A DNA stretch of 64,000 nt from Mycolicibacterium sp. GF69 (GCF_003284965.1 NZ_QMEW01000003.1:62001-126000); one strand, 5' to 3'. Positions 1 through 9,517 are shown, counted from the stretch's first letter. Made by a program: numbers and translations. Notes: a model not told the origin generated them from the sequence alone.

Positions 1-188
1 GGCATGAACAGCACCATGACCGACCAGATCGACCACACCGAGAAGCCCACGTGCTCGGCGAAGATCGAGAAGATCAGGTTGCGTGCGGCCACCTTCTTGC
101 CGGGCGTCCGGCCACCGGCGCCTTCCCACGCTTCGACGTCCTCGGCATCCCAGTTCTCGATGGTGCGACTGCGGCTCAAGGTCTTCAC
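1..188 (-). CDS. NarK-type nitrate/nitrite MFS transporter, N-terminal fragment
   Basis: The reverse strand reads from a GTG at 188 (or an in-frame GTG at 197) to the window edge without a stop. The translation contains a hydrophilic lead (IENWDAEDVEAWE) and then RNLIFSIFAEHVGFSVWSIW running into a hydrophobic segment. That combination is typical of the first helix of actinobacterial NarK/NNP-family nitrate-nitrite porters of the major facilitator superfamily, which move nitrate in or nitrite out across the inner membrane. Only about 62 residues are present; the rest lies left of the window. Neither start has a clear ribosome binding site. The family call is good; the substrate is inferred from the family. 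Confidence 0.7.
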   Translation of the reverse strand, partial: MKTLSRSRTIENWDAEDVEAWEGAGGRTPGKKVAARNLIFSIFAEHVGFSVWSIWSVMVLFM

Positions 189-329
189 GGCTACCACGAT
201 GGGCGGCGGCCATTCCGCAGCCGTTGCACGTCCGTGACCGAAAGGTCAACACCCGCTCACATCGCCTGCACGTGGGCGTCGGGGCCGACGAAACGCACCC
301 GAAACAAATGTGGTGTGGGTTACGCAGCG

Positions 330-1617
330 CTAGGCGGCGTGCAGGTCACGCAGAGCGATGGTGATGCGCGCCTCGACCTCGCTGACATGGATCACCGGCC
401 GCCCGGGTAGTGGTGGCGCTGTCGAGTGGTAGTTCGCACCGGTGGGCGTCGTGAACTCGGCCTCGTGCGTCCCGTCGACCTCGCAGGTATCGACCCGCCA
501 GCCCGGTGACTCCTTGACGTAGTTGCACCGCTCGCACATTCCCAGCCCGTTGACGAGATGCGTTGGCCCACCGCGATTTCGCGGTGTCGCGTGGTCGCGA
601 TGGCGGATCGGCGCATCACAGTAGGGAACGCGACACTGTTGGTCGCGCAGCCCGATGAACAGCGCCAAACCCTTGGGAAAGCGGCGCGATCGCGACTCCA
701 TCGCCACCAACGCACCATTCTTGGGATGGCGGTAGAGCCGACGCAGCGTGGCCCTCGAGCGCGCGTCCGTTGCTGCAGCGTCGACCAGCTTGCGCGCCAC
801 ATCCGCAGGAATCGGCCCGTAGCCGTCGACATTTGCGGGGCTGTCGTCGTCTCCGAACAGGGTCTGATCGGAAAGCACCAGGTTGACTGCGATCGGCTCG
901 GGCACCTCTGCCGGCCGGCCCGTAACCCGCTCCACCAGTGTGTCTGCCATGACCTGCCCTCGCCCGCGGTCGTCGAAAGTGCTGTCGGCAGCACGCTTGA
1001 GTGCCGCGTAGACAGCCACTGCCTGGCGCATCGGCAGCAGTGCGGTCAGGTAGGCCATGGTGTCCGGCGCGGGGCGGATGGTCACGGTGCGTTCGGATTC
1101 GGCGCGCACGGCACGGTCAACGACTGCTTGCGGGTCTAGCCGGTAGGCAATAGATTTCGCATCCGCAGCGACACGCTTATCGCCCTTGCCTTCGAGTTTG
1201 GCTTGGTCCGCGCACATCTCGGCATCCAGAGTGCGGCGGTCTTGTACGGTCAAGCAGGCCGATTCGCGCACGATCAGCGTGGCCCGCCATTCAGAGAGCG
1301 CACCGGGACTCCAGCGCCGCCAACGTGTGCGGCATCTCGTAGACCAACGCCTTGCCGAACCCGAGATGACGACCACCGCGCGTGGGTGAATCCCGTCGCG
1401 CCAGAGCCACTTCGCTGCCCACCCCGCGACCGCGCTTGGCCGCCGCGACGCCGGCTGCGGCCTCCTCGGCGCGCCGCTGGGCATCCAACGCTGCAGCGGC
1501 GCGGGCCTGACCCGCCGCGGCGGCCGACTTCACCCGCTCCAGCCAGGCGATCTGCTCGACCAACGCAGCCTGATCCGCGTGCGGATCCACCGCCGCCAGC
1601 GCCGTCGAATCGAACAT
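330..1617 (-). pseudogene. DUF222/HNH endonuclease (13E12 repeat family), frameshifted
   Basis: The N-terminal part starts at the ATG at 1617 (MFDSTALAAVD) and carries the DUF222 helical region up to MPHTLAALES. It then runs into a stop in its own frame. The protein continues in another frame as GALSEWRATLIVRES and ends with an HNH zinc/nuclease region (CRVPYCDAPIRHRDHATP, then MCERCNYVKE) before a stop at 330. Removing one C from the CCC run (GGG on the plus strand at 1305-1307) restores LESGALSEW and one reading frame of about 428 residues. These 13E12 proteins are repeated in mycobacterial genomes and often decay. A sequencing error cannot be excluded. Confidence 0.8.
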
Positions 1618-1656
1618 GATCTGAACGCTAGCGCCCGGGTCTGACAAGTTCGTCCG

Positions 1657-2406
1657 TCAACCGGCGGTGCTCTCCCAGAATCGCCTGAGCACTTCGGCTC
1701 CGCGCCCGGGATCCTGCACCATCCACCAGTGGCCCAGGCCGTCGAGGACCTCGGTGCGCGCGCCGGCTCGCTGCGCGGCTCGGCGACGCATCTCCTCGGA
1801 CCCCACGTACGGGTCCTCCGTGGCGAGAATCGACAGGCCCGGGCGCGCGGCGGCGGTTTCGAGGTTGCGGGCCGCTTCCGCGATGACCGGCTAGGCGGCC
1901 GATCGGTACAGCTGCAGAATGGCCCGACCCATCTCGGGCCCCTGCGCCTCGGCGAGCGATGCGGCGATGTCGGGGGGAAGGCCCAAGTCGGCCATTTGCG
2001 CTGTCCGGGCTTCGACCCCGCCGCCCATCATGGTGTCGACCAGTTCCTCCCCGGCCCCGGGCGTCTGCCACACCTGCGCGAGGTCGTGCCAGACGTAGTC
2101 GGGATCGAACAATCCGACGACGTCACTGGCCCAGGTGCGAAGCAGTTCGGGGCGGTGCATCGCCACGTTGACGACGTGACCGCCGCCCCAATCGTGTCCG
2201 ACGAGTTCGACGGGCTCGTCGAAGCGCTCCAGCTCGCTCACGAGCCAGTCGCGGTAGTCCAGGTAGGTCGCCGCGAAGCCGTCAGGCAGCGCAGAACCGA
2301 ACCCCGGCGGGGAGAGTCGCACCACGTCATCACGGCCCAGCGCGTCCACCAGGGGACCCCAGATCGCATCGGTCTCCGGATTGCCATGCACCAGAACAAC
2401 TGTCAT
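1657..2406 (-). pseudogene. alpha/beta-hydrolase interrupted by an in-frame amber stop
   Basis: The ATG at 2406 begins MTVVLVHGNPETDAIWG, an oxyanion-hole HG motif, followed by the nucleophile elbow GHDWGGG. Here Asp replaces Ser, as in epoxide hydrolases and haloalkane dehalogenases. The frame stops at a TAG (plus-strand CTA at 1891-1893) after about 171 codons. The same frame then stays open to the TGA at 1657 and encodes the missing C-terminal part, including the acid-loop region (LSILATEDPYVG) and the catalytic histidine in GLGHWWMVQDPG. As read, the product lacks its histidine and should be inactive. A single base change (CAG to TAG, for example) explains it. It lies 24 bp downstream of the phospholipase-like gene. 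Confidence 0.8.
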
Positions 2407-2430
2407 AGCGTGATCTTAGGGCTATCGGAT

Positions 2431-3972
2431 TCAGAGCCGACCTCGGAGCCGGTCCCGGTACGAGCGTCCGTCGGGGTCATACACGAAGCGGTACGCCGGT
2501 TCCGCCCACATCCGGGTCAACATCCCGAGTCGCTCCGCCGTGTGCGGCCGCAGCCGACCCGGCGGCCTCGTACCCCGACGACCGGAATCGTGCCAGGCCT
2601 GCAACTCTTTGGCGGCGGCGACGATCTCGCCCACCGCGGTGGCCGGATCCGCCAGGCCCCCGTCCTCGCTGCCGTCCTGCGGCCGGTCCAGATGTTCTCG
2701 CATCAACCGCAACCTGAAATCGCGGGCGAATGCACCGTCGGAATCCAATACCGCGCAGGACAGTTCGCTGTCGTGGGTCCACGATCGCCGATTGAAGTTG
2801 TCACTTCCCGAACATGCCCACACGTCGTCGATCACGCACACCTTGGCGTGCACATACACCGGGGTGCCCTCGTGGTTCTCGACATCGAACACGTGTACCC
2901 GGTCTGGACTCGCGCGTCGGCACGTCTCGATGGCCTGCCAGCGGCCAACCTGGTTGGGCGGCAACGCAAGCCGTCCGTCTACGTCAGGGTAGCGCGGTAC
3001 GACCGCGACCAGATGCAGGTCGGTGTTGGCGCGCAGCGAGCGAGCGAACAGCTCGGCCACGCGCGCGGACCACAGGTACTGGTCCTCGAGGTAGATCAGC
3101 CGCCGAGCCCGCGGCACCGCTTTGCTGTAGGCCCGTGCGATGCTGCGCTCACCGTGCGGCGCGAAGTCGTATGCGAAATGAGCATCCGGGTATGTCCGCA
3201 GCACCTGCACGGCGTGCGGACCACACGGCGGCGGATCCGGCGGTTGTTCGGGCAGCGGGTCGGCCGTCATGTCGGCGCCACCGAGTTTGTCGCGCAACCA
3301 TGCGAGCGGGTTCAGCATGTCCAGCGAAGCGGGATCGTTCCACCGTTCGCGAAACGTCGTGTCCAGCGCGCCGACGACCGGCCCCTGCAGCTGCAGTTGC
3401 ACATCGTGCCAGGGCGGGCGCTCACCGTAGCGCGGCGACATCGCCACCGGCTGCGGGTCACCGCGGTGTGCGGCATCGTCTCGCCGGGAATGGCACAGGT
3501 CGATACCGCCCGCGAACGCCACGTCGCGCTCCGGCTCGCCGGGACGACGGATGAGCACCAGCTTCTGGTGATGCGATCCGCCGATACGCACTCGTTGGTC
3601 CAGTAGCACCTCGCCGCCGGCCGCCTCGATGTCCTCGCCGAGATGACGGTTCTCCTCTTCGCTGTAGGCCAGCTTGTCCAGGTGCGACCGCCACACGAGC
3701 CCTTTGACGACCACACCGCGTTGGGCTGCGCGGCAGAACAACTCGCGAACAGTGGGTCCGTCGTCGCGCATCTTCTGGTCCGGATCACCGCGCCAGTCGG
3801 TGAAGAACAGATGATCGCCCGCCTGCAGCGCTTCCACCTCAGTGGCGAGACGATCGAAATACGTGGCGCCGTGCACCAGTGGTTCGACCCGGTTGCCTTC
3901 GCACCAAATCGGCATCCGCGTAGCGGTGTTTCCGCGTTCGGCCGCAGACAGGAACCACTCGTCGACGTTCAT
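2431..3972 (-). CDS. phospholipase D-like protein (downstream tandem copy)
   Basis: The product has 513 residues and two PLD-type domains. The C-terminal motif is canonical HxKx4D (VHAKVCVID, H375, K377, D382, followed by GSDNFNRRSW). The N-terminal motif around residues 135-137 (SHHQKLVLIRR) has H and K but no Asp at the usual place; an Asp comes later, before VAFAGGIDL. The start is set by the ATG at 3972, whose ATGA overlaps the stop of the upstream copy, so the two are probably translationally coupled. There is no signal peptide or obvious membrane span. Family members cleave or transfer phosphodiester bonds in phospholipids; the substrate here is unknown. It is paralogous to the next gene upstream along its whole length. 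Confidence 0.8.
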   Translation of the reverse strand: MNVDEWFLSAAERGNTATRMPIWCEGNRVEPLVHGATYFDRLATEVEALQAGDHLFFTDWRGDPDQKMRDDGPTVRELFCRAAQRGVVVKGLVWRSHLDKLAYSEEENRHLGEDIEAAGGEVLLDQRVRIGGSHHQKLVLIRRPGEPERDVAFAGGIDLCHSRRDDAAHRGDPQPVAMSPRYGERPPWHDVQLQLQGPVVGALDTTFRERWNDPASLDMLNPLAWLRDKLGGADMTADPLPEQPPDPPPCGPHAVQVLRTYPDAHFAYDFAPHGERSIARAYSKAVPRARRLIYLEDQYLWSARVAELFARSLRANTDLHLVAVVPRYPDVDGRLALPPNQVGRWQAIETCRRASPDRVHVFDVENHEGTPVYVHAKVCVIDDVWACSGSDNFNRRSWTHDSELSCAVLDSDGAFARDFRLRLMREHLDRPQDGSEDGGLADPATAVGEIVAAAKELQAWHDSGRRGTRPPGRLRPHTAERLGMLTRMWAEPAYRFVYDPDGRSYRDRLRGRL

Positions 3973-5543
3973 GGGCGCCGCCGCAACAACCGGTCCCGGT
4001 ACGACCGGCCGTCCGGGTCGAAGATCATCCGGTAGGCGGGTTCGGCCCACAGCCGCGTCAACGGATCCACCCGTTCGCTCTCGTGTGGACGGACCCGCCC
4101 CGGCGGGCGGGGCCCCTGGCGGCCCGACTGATGCCATGCTTCCAAAGCCTCTGCGCAGGCGATGATTTCGTCGACCGCGGTGGCAGGATCCGCGAGCCCT
4201 TCGTCCTGGCTGCCGTCCTCGGCCCGATCAAGATGCTCGCGCAGCAGCCGCAGCCGAAGATCATGCGCGAACGTATCGTCGGCGTCGAGCACCGCGCAGG
4301 ACAGTTCGCTGTCGTGCGTCCACGAGCGCCGGTTGAAGTTATCGCTGCCGACACACGCCCAGGTGTCGTCGATGACGCACACCTTGGAGTGCACGTAAAC
4401 CGGTGTGCCCTCGTGGTTCTCGACGTCGAACACGTGCACCCGATCGGGTGCGGCACGGCGGCACGCGTCGAGTGCGAGCTGGCGCCCGACCAGGGTCGGC
4501 GGCCGGCCCAGTCCCCCCTCCAGGTCGAAATAACGCGGTACGACCGCGACCAGATGCAGGTCCGGGTTCGCAGTCAGCGCACCGACCAACAGATTTGCGA
4601 CCTCGTCGGACCACAGGTATTGGTCTTCGAGATAGATCAGGCTCCGCGCGCGCCGGATTGCCTTGCTGTACCCGCGGGCAATGCTGCGTTCGCCCTCCTT
4701 GGCGAACTCGTACTGAATCAACGCATCGCCGTAGGTGCGTAACACCTGTACCGCGTGCGGTCCGCACGGCGGCGGATCGGGTGGCTGCTGCGGTAGTGGA
4801 TGTCGGCGCGCGTTCTGGCCGCCGAACCTGTCCCGCAACCAGGCCAGCGGATTGAACAGGTCCAACGGCGCCCGGGCCGTCCAGCGCTCGCGGAACGTGA
4901 CGTCGAGCGCGCCGATGACCGGGCCACGTACCTGTAGCTGTACGTCATGCCACGGCGGCCGCTCACCGTACCGCCTCGACATCTGCACGGCTTGCGGGTC
5001 GCCCCGATGCGACGCGTCGTCACGGCGGGAGTGGCACAGATCGATGCCGCCGATGAACGCCACGTCACGATGCGGTTCGCTCGGGTGGCGCAGCAGCACC
5101 AGCCGCTGATGATGCGATCCGCCGACCAGCACCCGCTGGTCGAGCAGCACCTCCCCGCCGGCCCGCTCGATGGTCTGCGCGAGGTGGCGGTTCTGCTCCT
5201 CGTTGAACTGCAGGACGTTCGGGTACGACCGCCACATCAATCCCTTGACCAGCACGCCGCGCTCGGCCGCCGCGCGGAAGAGCTCCGCGACGGTCGGCCC
5301 GTCCTCGCGCAATCTCTCGTCGGCGTCGCCCCGCCAGTCGGCGAAGAACAGGTGATCACCGGCGCCCAACGCCTCGACCTCGGTGACGAGCCGATCAAAA
5401 TAGCTCGCCCCGTGGATCAGGGCCTCGGCCTGGTTGCCCTCACTCCATGCCGGCAGCTCCCAGTCAGGGTTGCCGCGCTCACCGGAGGTGAGAAACCATT
5501 CCGCCAGCACCGACACGCTGTGGGATGCCCACTCGGCGCCCAA
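3969..5543 (-). CDS. phospholipase D-like protein (upstream tandem copy)
   Basis: This paralogue of the gene at 2431-3972 (524 residues from a TTG start) shares blocks such as WFLTSGERGNPDW, HLFFADWRGDADERLREDGPTV and GGIDLCHSRRDDASHRGDP. The second HKD motif is intact (VHSKVCVID). The first reads SHHQRLVLL, so its lysine is replaced by arginine. The start is uncertain: the TTG at 5543 has a GGACGG-like sequence upstream, but alignment with the paralogue (MNVDEWFL) would favour a GTG at 5510 (MLAEWFL). It lies 18 bp after the epimerase gene stop, so an operon of epimerase, two PLD genes and the hydrolase is likely. The role is unknown. Confidence 0.78.
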   Translation of the reverse strand: MGAEWASHSVSVLAEWFLTSGERGNPDWELPAWSEGNQAEALIHGASYFDRLVTEVEALGAGDHLFFADWRGDADERLREDGPTVAELFRAAAERGVLVKGLMWRSYPNVLQFNEEQNRHLAQTIERAGGEVLLDQRVLVGGSHHQRLVLLRHPSEPHRDVAFIGGIDLCHSRRDDASHRGDPQAVQMSRRYGERPPWHDVQLQVRGPVIGALDVTFRERWTARAPLDLFNPLAWLRDRFGGQNARRHPLPQQPPDPPPCGPHAVQVLRTYGDALIQYEFAKEGERSIARGYSKAIRRARSLIYLEDQYLWSDEVANLLVGALTANPDLHLVAVVPRYFDLEGGLGRPPTLVGRQLALDACRRAAPDRVHVFDVENHEGTPVYVHSKVCVIDDTWACVGSDNFNRRSWTHDSELSCAVLDADDTFAHDLRLRLLREHLDRAEDGSQDEGLADPATAVDEIIACAEALEAWHQSGRQGPRPPGRVRPHESERVDPLTRLWAEPAYRMIFDPDGRSYRDRLLRRRP

Positions 5544-5561
5544 ATTACGCCAGCCCGTCCG

Positions 5562-6911
5562 TCAGGCGAGGCCGAGTTCGTGAGCGAGCGCACCTTCAAG
5601 CGACGGGTGGCGGAAGCGGTGGCTCAACGACTGCAACTTCGCGGGCAGCACCCGCTGATTGGCCTCGGCGAGTTCGCGGGCTCCCTGCTCCCCCAGCAGA
5701 AGTCGCGGCCCGAACGAGGGCACCGGAACGACGGCAGGTCGCCGCAGGGCGCGCGCCAGGGTTTTGGTGTAGTCGGCGTTACGCACCGCGTCGGGCGCTA
5801 CCGCGTTGACGGGTCCGACCATTCGGGCGTCGTATAGCGCGCGGTGATAGACGTCGAGCAGATCATCGAGCGCGATCCAGGCCAGCCACTGCCGCCCGCT
5901 GCCCAGTCGGCCACCCAGGCCGGCGGTGAACAACGGCCGCATCAGCCGCAGGGTGCCGCCCCGTGCGGACTGCACGATCCCCGTCCGGACGGTGACGACC
6001 CGCAAACCCGCCTCGGCAGCAGGTGCGGTCGCCGCTTCCCACTGCCCGACCACGTCGGCGAGGAAGCCCTCGCCCGGCACGCTCTCTTCGGTCAACACCG
6101 CGTCGCCACGGTCGTAGCCGTAGATGCCGATTGCCGACGCGCTGACGAAAATCCGCGGTCCGTCCGAGGCCTCAGCGGCGATCCGGGCGAGCCGACGGGT
6201 CGGTTCGACGCGACTGGTTCGGATCGCGTCCTTGTGCGCGTCGGTGAAACGCCCCGCGATCGACTCGCCGGCCAGATGCAGGACCGCGTCGACGCCGGAC
6301 AGCAGCTCGGGTGCCGGGCGGTCGGGATCCCATCGGCGTTCGTCGTGGCCGTCTGGTGTCCGCCGCACGAGCCGGATCACCCGATGCCCGCCCGTGCTCA
6401 GCATCGCCGTCAACGCCGAGCCAACGAGCCCCGAGGCTCCGGTGACCGCGACGGTCAGTGGTCCCATACCGGCGCGGGCGGCGTCGCGGTGCGCAGCGAG
6501 GTCATCGGCCAGTTGCCGGTGTCGGTAGACGAACATCGAGCGAAGCGCCCTGGCCGGGAGCGGGGTCTCGACGCGGTCGTGGACCCTGGTACCACCGGGC
6601 GCCTCGGCGAAGTCGTGGATGTGGGTCCAGCGGCCGACCAACCGCGGCGGCCAGGAGGCCGCACCCTGCGATGACAGCACGTCGACGAAGCGGCGCGGCG
6701 GGTCATAACGAGCCGGATCGTGCTGCGCGACCCAGCGCAGGCCGCCGGGCAGCCCGAGTACCGCCCGCCCGTCAGCCAGCGACTGCGCCTCCGCGACCAC
6801 CTTCATCGGCTGCCACGGCGGGACCAGCCGCCGCATCGCGCCGGGTCGGGTGTGCCAGGCGAAGACTTCGTCCAGCGGGTGGTCGATGATGCTTTCGTAG
6901 TCGATGCCCAT
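5562..6911 (-). CDS. TIGR01777-family NAD(P)-dependent epimerase with N-terminal SRPBCC domain
   Basis: The product has about 449 residues. The first ~150 resemble an SRPBCC/START-like ligand-binding domain (MGIDYESIIDHPLDEVFAWHTRPGAMRRLVPPW). A Rossmann short-chain dehydrogenase domain follows with a dinucleotide-binding motif (VAVTGASGLVGSALTAML), VLHLAGESI and IGIYGYDRGD (YxxxD variant). The C-terminal HPSLEGALAHELG block is typical of the TIGR01777/YfcH family (DUF1731). The ATG at 6911 starts the conserved domain; upstream codons in this frame do not look coding. It is divergent from the phosphoribosyltransferase gene. Substrates for this family are not established. Confidence 0.85.
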   Translation of the reverse strand: MGIDYESIIDHPLDEVFAWHTRPGAMRRLVPPWQPMKVVAEAQSLADGRAVLGLPGGLRWVAQHDPARYDPPRRFVDVLSSQGAASWPPRLVGRWTHIHDFAEAPGGTRVHDRVETPLPARALRSMFVYRHRQLADDLAAHRDAARAGMGPLTVAVTGASGLVGSALTAMLSTGGHRVIRLVRRTPDGHDERRWDPDRPAPELLSGVDAVLHLAGESIAGRFTDAHKDAIRTSRVEPTRRLARIAAEASDGPRIFVSASAIGIYGYDRGDAVLTEESVPGEGFLADVVGQWEAATAPAAEAGLRVVTVRTGIVQSARGGTLRLMRPLFTAGLGGRLGSGRQWLAWIALDDLLDVYHRALYDARMVGPVNAVAPDAVRNADYTKTLARALRRPAVVPVPSFGPRLLLGEQGARELAEANQRVLPAKLQSLSHRFRHPSLEGALAHELGLA

Positions 6912-7008
6912 AGCTAGATATTCGTCGCCACCGCTCCGATGGATTGCGGCCGGGTGGGGTATCCACGGTCGTAGGCTGACAATGTCTTCGACGTCGAATC
7001 GGACTGAG

Positions 7009-7710
7009 ATGAGCGGATGGAGCGGGCTCGCCCGCCGAGACGGCCGGCGCACGTATCGGGACCGCCGGGATGCTGGCGAGGTGCTGGCGAACGAACTGTC
7101 GTCCTACCGCGGCCGGAATGTCGTGGTGTTGGGTTTGGCGCGCGGCGGCGTACCGGTCGGCTGGCAAGTGGCGCGTTCGTTGCGCGCCCCACTCGACGTG
7201 TTCCTGGTTCGCAAACTCGGTGTGCCGCAGTGGGAAGAGCTGGCGATGGGCGCGCTGGCCAGCGGCGGCGGCGTGGTCATCAACGACAGTCTGGTGCGCA
7301 ACCTCGGCATCGGCGACGACGCGATACAAGCCGCGATCGCGCGGGAGACCGAGGAGTTGAACCGTCGTGAGCGGGCCTACCGCGGCGACCGGCCACCGCT
7401 GGACGTCGCGGGCAAGACCGTGATCCTGGTCGACGACGGGATCGCCACCGGCGCCAGTATGCTCGCCGCGGTGCGCGCCGTACGTGGCATGGATCCGGCC
7501 CGGATTGTCGTCGCCGTTCCGGTGGGATCCCCGTCGGCGTGCCAGGAGCTGGCGCGGGAAGCCGACGATGTGGTGTGCGCGAGCATGCCGCCGGGATTCG
7601 AGGCCGTCGGACAGGTGTTCGCGGATTTCCATCAGGTCACCGACGATGAAGTACGCGAGTTGCTCCCCGGGGGCGAGTCGGGCGAATTGGGAACTGCACC
7701 AACGGTTTAG
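7009..7710 (+). CDS. phosphoribosyltransferase-domain protein (Rv2143-like)
   Basis: The product of about 233 residues begins MSGWSGLARRDG and has the type I phosphoribosyltransferase PRPP-binding signature VILVDDGIATGASMLAAVRAV. The order of blocks (FxDRRDAG-like start, VLGLARGGVPVGWQVA, DVFLVRKLG) fits the family of predicted phosphoribosyltransferases near wag31 in mycobacteria. The ATG at 7009 is preceded by a weak GGACTGAG; an ATG at 6982 in the same frame would add nine residues. A TAGGCT at 6972-6977 could be a -10 element. The gene is convergent with, and overlaps by four bases, the small membrane-protein gene. The natural substrate is unknown. Confidence 0.82.
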   Translation: MSGWSGLARRDGRRTYRDRRDAGEVLANELSSYRGRNVVVLGLARGGVPVGWQVARSLRAPLDVFLVRKLGVPQWEELAMGALASGGGVVINDSLVRNLGIGDDAIQAAIARETEELNRRERAYRGDRPPLDVAGKTVILVDDGIATGASMLAAVRAVRGMDPARIVVAVPVGSPSACQELAREADDVVCASMPPGFEAVGQVFADFHQVTDDEVRELLPGGESGELGTAPTV

Positions 7711-8027
7711 CGGCGATCCTCACCGGAGTCGGCTTGTTCGACGACGGTGGTTTCGGCGTCGGAGTCGCCCGCGTATTCCGGTTCCTCGGCGACGGTCTCG
7801 TCGTCGGGATAGTCCTCGTAGTACTCGGGCTGCGCGTCGGCCTGCCCGTCAGAGGCGTCGTCGACCTTGCCAGCCGAGCGTTCGCGTACCGCATCGACGA
7901 TGAGCAGCACCACGCCGATCACGCTGGCCGCGATACAGACCCAAGCGATCAGCTCATTGCTGGTGACGACCGCGGTCACCAACGCGGCTAGGCCGATGAC
8001 GGCGAGGACGAGCGCAACGATCAGCAT
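7707..8027 (-). CDS. small two-helix membrane protein (Rv2144c-like)
   Basis: This 106-residue protein has two predicted membrane helices close together (about residues 2-22, LIVALVLAVIGLAALVTAVV, and 28-46, AWVCIAASVIGVVLLIVDAV). A hydrophilic acidic tail rich in Asp, Glu and Tyr follows (PEYYEDYPDDETVAEEPEY). It has no enzymatic motif. It lies 25 bp downstream of wag31 on the same strand and is probably cotranscribed with it. The position matches the conserved membrane protein between wag31 and the phosphoribosyltransferase in M. tuberculosis. The function is unknown. Confidence 0.8.
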   Translation of the reverse strand: MLIVALVLAVIGLAALVTAVVTSNELIAWVCIAASVIGVVLLIVDAVRERSAGKVDDASDGQADAQPEYYEDYPDDETVAEEPEYAGDSDAETTVVEQADSGEDRR

Positions 8028-8052
8028 TGATCAACCCTAGGTCAAGGTGCGG

Positions 8053-8859
8053 TCAGTTGTTTCCCCGGTTGAACTGATTGAATCCACCGCCGTCGTTTCC
8101 GGCACTGGAGTCCACCGGCGCGGCCGAACCGCGCTGCCCCAACTCCTCGAGCTGAGACTCCAGATAGGTCTTGAGCCGGGTGCGGTATTCGCGTTCGAAG
8201 GTGCGCAACTGTTCGAGGCGGCCTTCGAGCACCGTGCGCTGCTGGTTGATCGTGCCCATGATCTCGGAGTGTTTGCGCTCCGCATCGGCCTGGAGTGCGT
8301 CGGCCTTCTCCTGCGCCTGGCGCAGCTGGGCCTCCGAGCGGGTCTGCGCGTCGGCCAGCATCGCGTCGGCGCGCTGACGAGCCTCGGTGACCGTGGTCTC
8401 CGCCGTCTGACGCGCATCGCTGACCAGCGCGTCGGCTTGCGCCCGCGCGTCGGCGAGCAGCTTCTCCGACTCCGCCTTGGCGGTGCTGGTCAACCGGTCC
8501 GCGGTGTCCTGGGCCAGGCTCAACACCTTGGCCGCCTTGAGCGCCTGTTCCTCGCCGGACTGCGCGGGCGGCGCCTCATATGCCGGCTGCTGCGGGGCGG
8601 GTGTCGGCTCCGGGGCGGGCGCCTCGTAGAGCGGGGCTGCCTGCGCCGGCTGCGCGGAGCCTCCGGAGCGGCCGCCCGCCAACTCCTGATCCAGCTCGGC
8701 GACGCGCTGCCGGAGGTCGGTGTTCTCCTCGATGAGACGCGTCAGCTCGTTTTCCACCAGATCGAGGAATGCGTCAACCTCGTCCTCGTTGTAGCCGCGC
8801 TTGCCGATGGGCGGCTTGCTGAACGCCACATTGTGAACGTCGGCGGGTGTGAGCGGCAT
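8053..8859 (-). CDS. wag31: Wag31/DivIVA polar growth scaffold
   Basis: This DivIVA-family protein of 268 residues localises polar cell-wall synthesis in mycobacteria. The N-terminal membrane-binding and dimerisation domain is clear ([20 protein letters not shown], then [20 protein letters not shown]). A coiled coil follows (to about residue 60), then a Pro/Ala-rich linker ([18 protein letters not shown]) and a long second coiled coil ([21 protein letters not shown] onward). The tail is [15 protein letters not shown]. The ATG at 8859 is chosen because it starts the conserved domain and has GGGGG eight bases upstream; earlier in-frame codons lie in the leader. A TACACT on the minus strand (8899-8904) is a possible -10. 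The gene is essential in M. tuberculosis and M. smegmatis. Confidence 0.97.
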   Translation of the reverse strand: MPLTPADVHNVAFSKPPIGKRGYNEDEVDAFLDLVENELTRLIEENTDLRQRVAELDQELAGGRSGGSAQPAQAAPLYEAPAPEPTPAPQQPAYEAPPAQSGEEQALKAAKVLSLAQDTADRLTSTAKAESEKLLADARAQADALVSDARQTAETTVTEARQRADAMLADAQTRSEAQLRQAQEKADALQADAERKHSEIMGTINQQRTVLEGRLEQLRTFEREYRTRLKTYLESQLEELGQRGSAAPVDSSAGNDGGGFNQFNRGNN

Positions 8860-9095
8860 TGTCGCCCCCTTGAAGTCTGGACAGTCAACCGGTCTCAAAG
8901 TGTAGAGCGTGGGTGAAACGTAACTGGCGTCCATCCTGTCACACCAGACGCGGCCGTTGCAGAAGAGGATGAAATTAAGAGCGAATTTCAAACAACTCCG
9001 GGTGTGCGGCAGTGATTTCGTCGTTCAATTTCGCCCCGGGCAAAGCTCGCGTTTGCACGCTGATTTGGCGCTGTATGGACCGGTGCGGACCGGCC

Positions 9096-9386
9096 TCAGA
9101 CCGCGGCGCCGAATGCGAGCTGCATGCCGATGAAGGCGACGAGCAGCAGCACCATGATCGACAGGTCGAACCGCACCGCACCTATCGTGAGCTGCGGAAT
9201 GAGTCGGCGCAGCAGCTTCACCGGCGGATCGGTGACCGTCATGATGATCTCCAGGATCACCACCGTGGCGCCCTTCGGATGCCAGTCCCGGGAAAACGAC
9301 CGGATGAACTCCACCACGACCCTGGCGATCAGCAGCAGCCAGAACACGAACAGGGCGAAGCCCAGAATTTCGAAGAAGAGCGACAA
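9096..9386 (-). CDS. YggT-family membrane protein
   Basis: This 96-residue protein has two hydrophobic segments: residues about 3-28 (LFFEILGFALFVFWLLLIARVVVEFI) and about 70-92 (FDLSIMVLLLVAFIGMQLAF). Between them is the YggT-type block TDPPVKLLRRLIPQ, preceded by RSFSRDW. The family sits between sepF and divIVA in most Actinobacteria and many Firmicutes. In other bacteria, members are linked to division or osmotic tolerance; the exact role in mycobacteria is unknown. It is followed by about 236 bp of non-coding leader before wag31. Confidence 0.9.
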   Translation of the reverse strand: MSLFFEILGFALFVFWLLLIARVVVEFIRSFSRDWHPKGATVVILEIIMTVTDPPVKLLRRLIPQLTIGAVRFDLSIMVLLLVAFIGMQLAFGAAV

Positions 9387-9517
9387 CGCCGACGGTCCTC
9401 ACTACGGGCACAGTTGTGACTTTTACTACAGGCTTGATACAGGCAAGTCGCGCTCGAGACCGCTCGAGCCCGAACGCGACGCCAGCCTACCCGTCGGTGC
9501 CGGGACCCTATTGGGAC

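Noticed and set aside
1729..3606. Long plus-strand open frame (about 625 codons)
   Set aside because: It is antisense to the hydrolase and phospholipase-like genes, has no recognisable domain and reflects high GC codon bias of the opposite strand.
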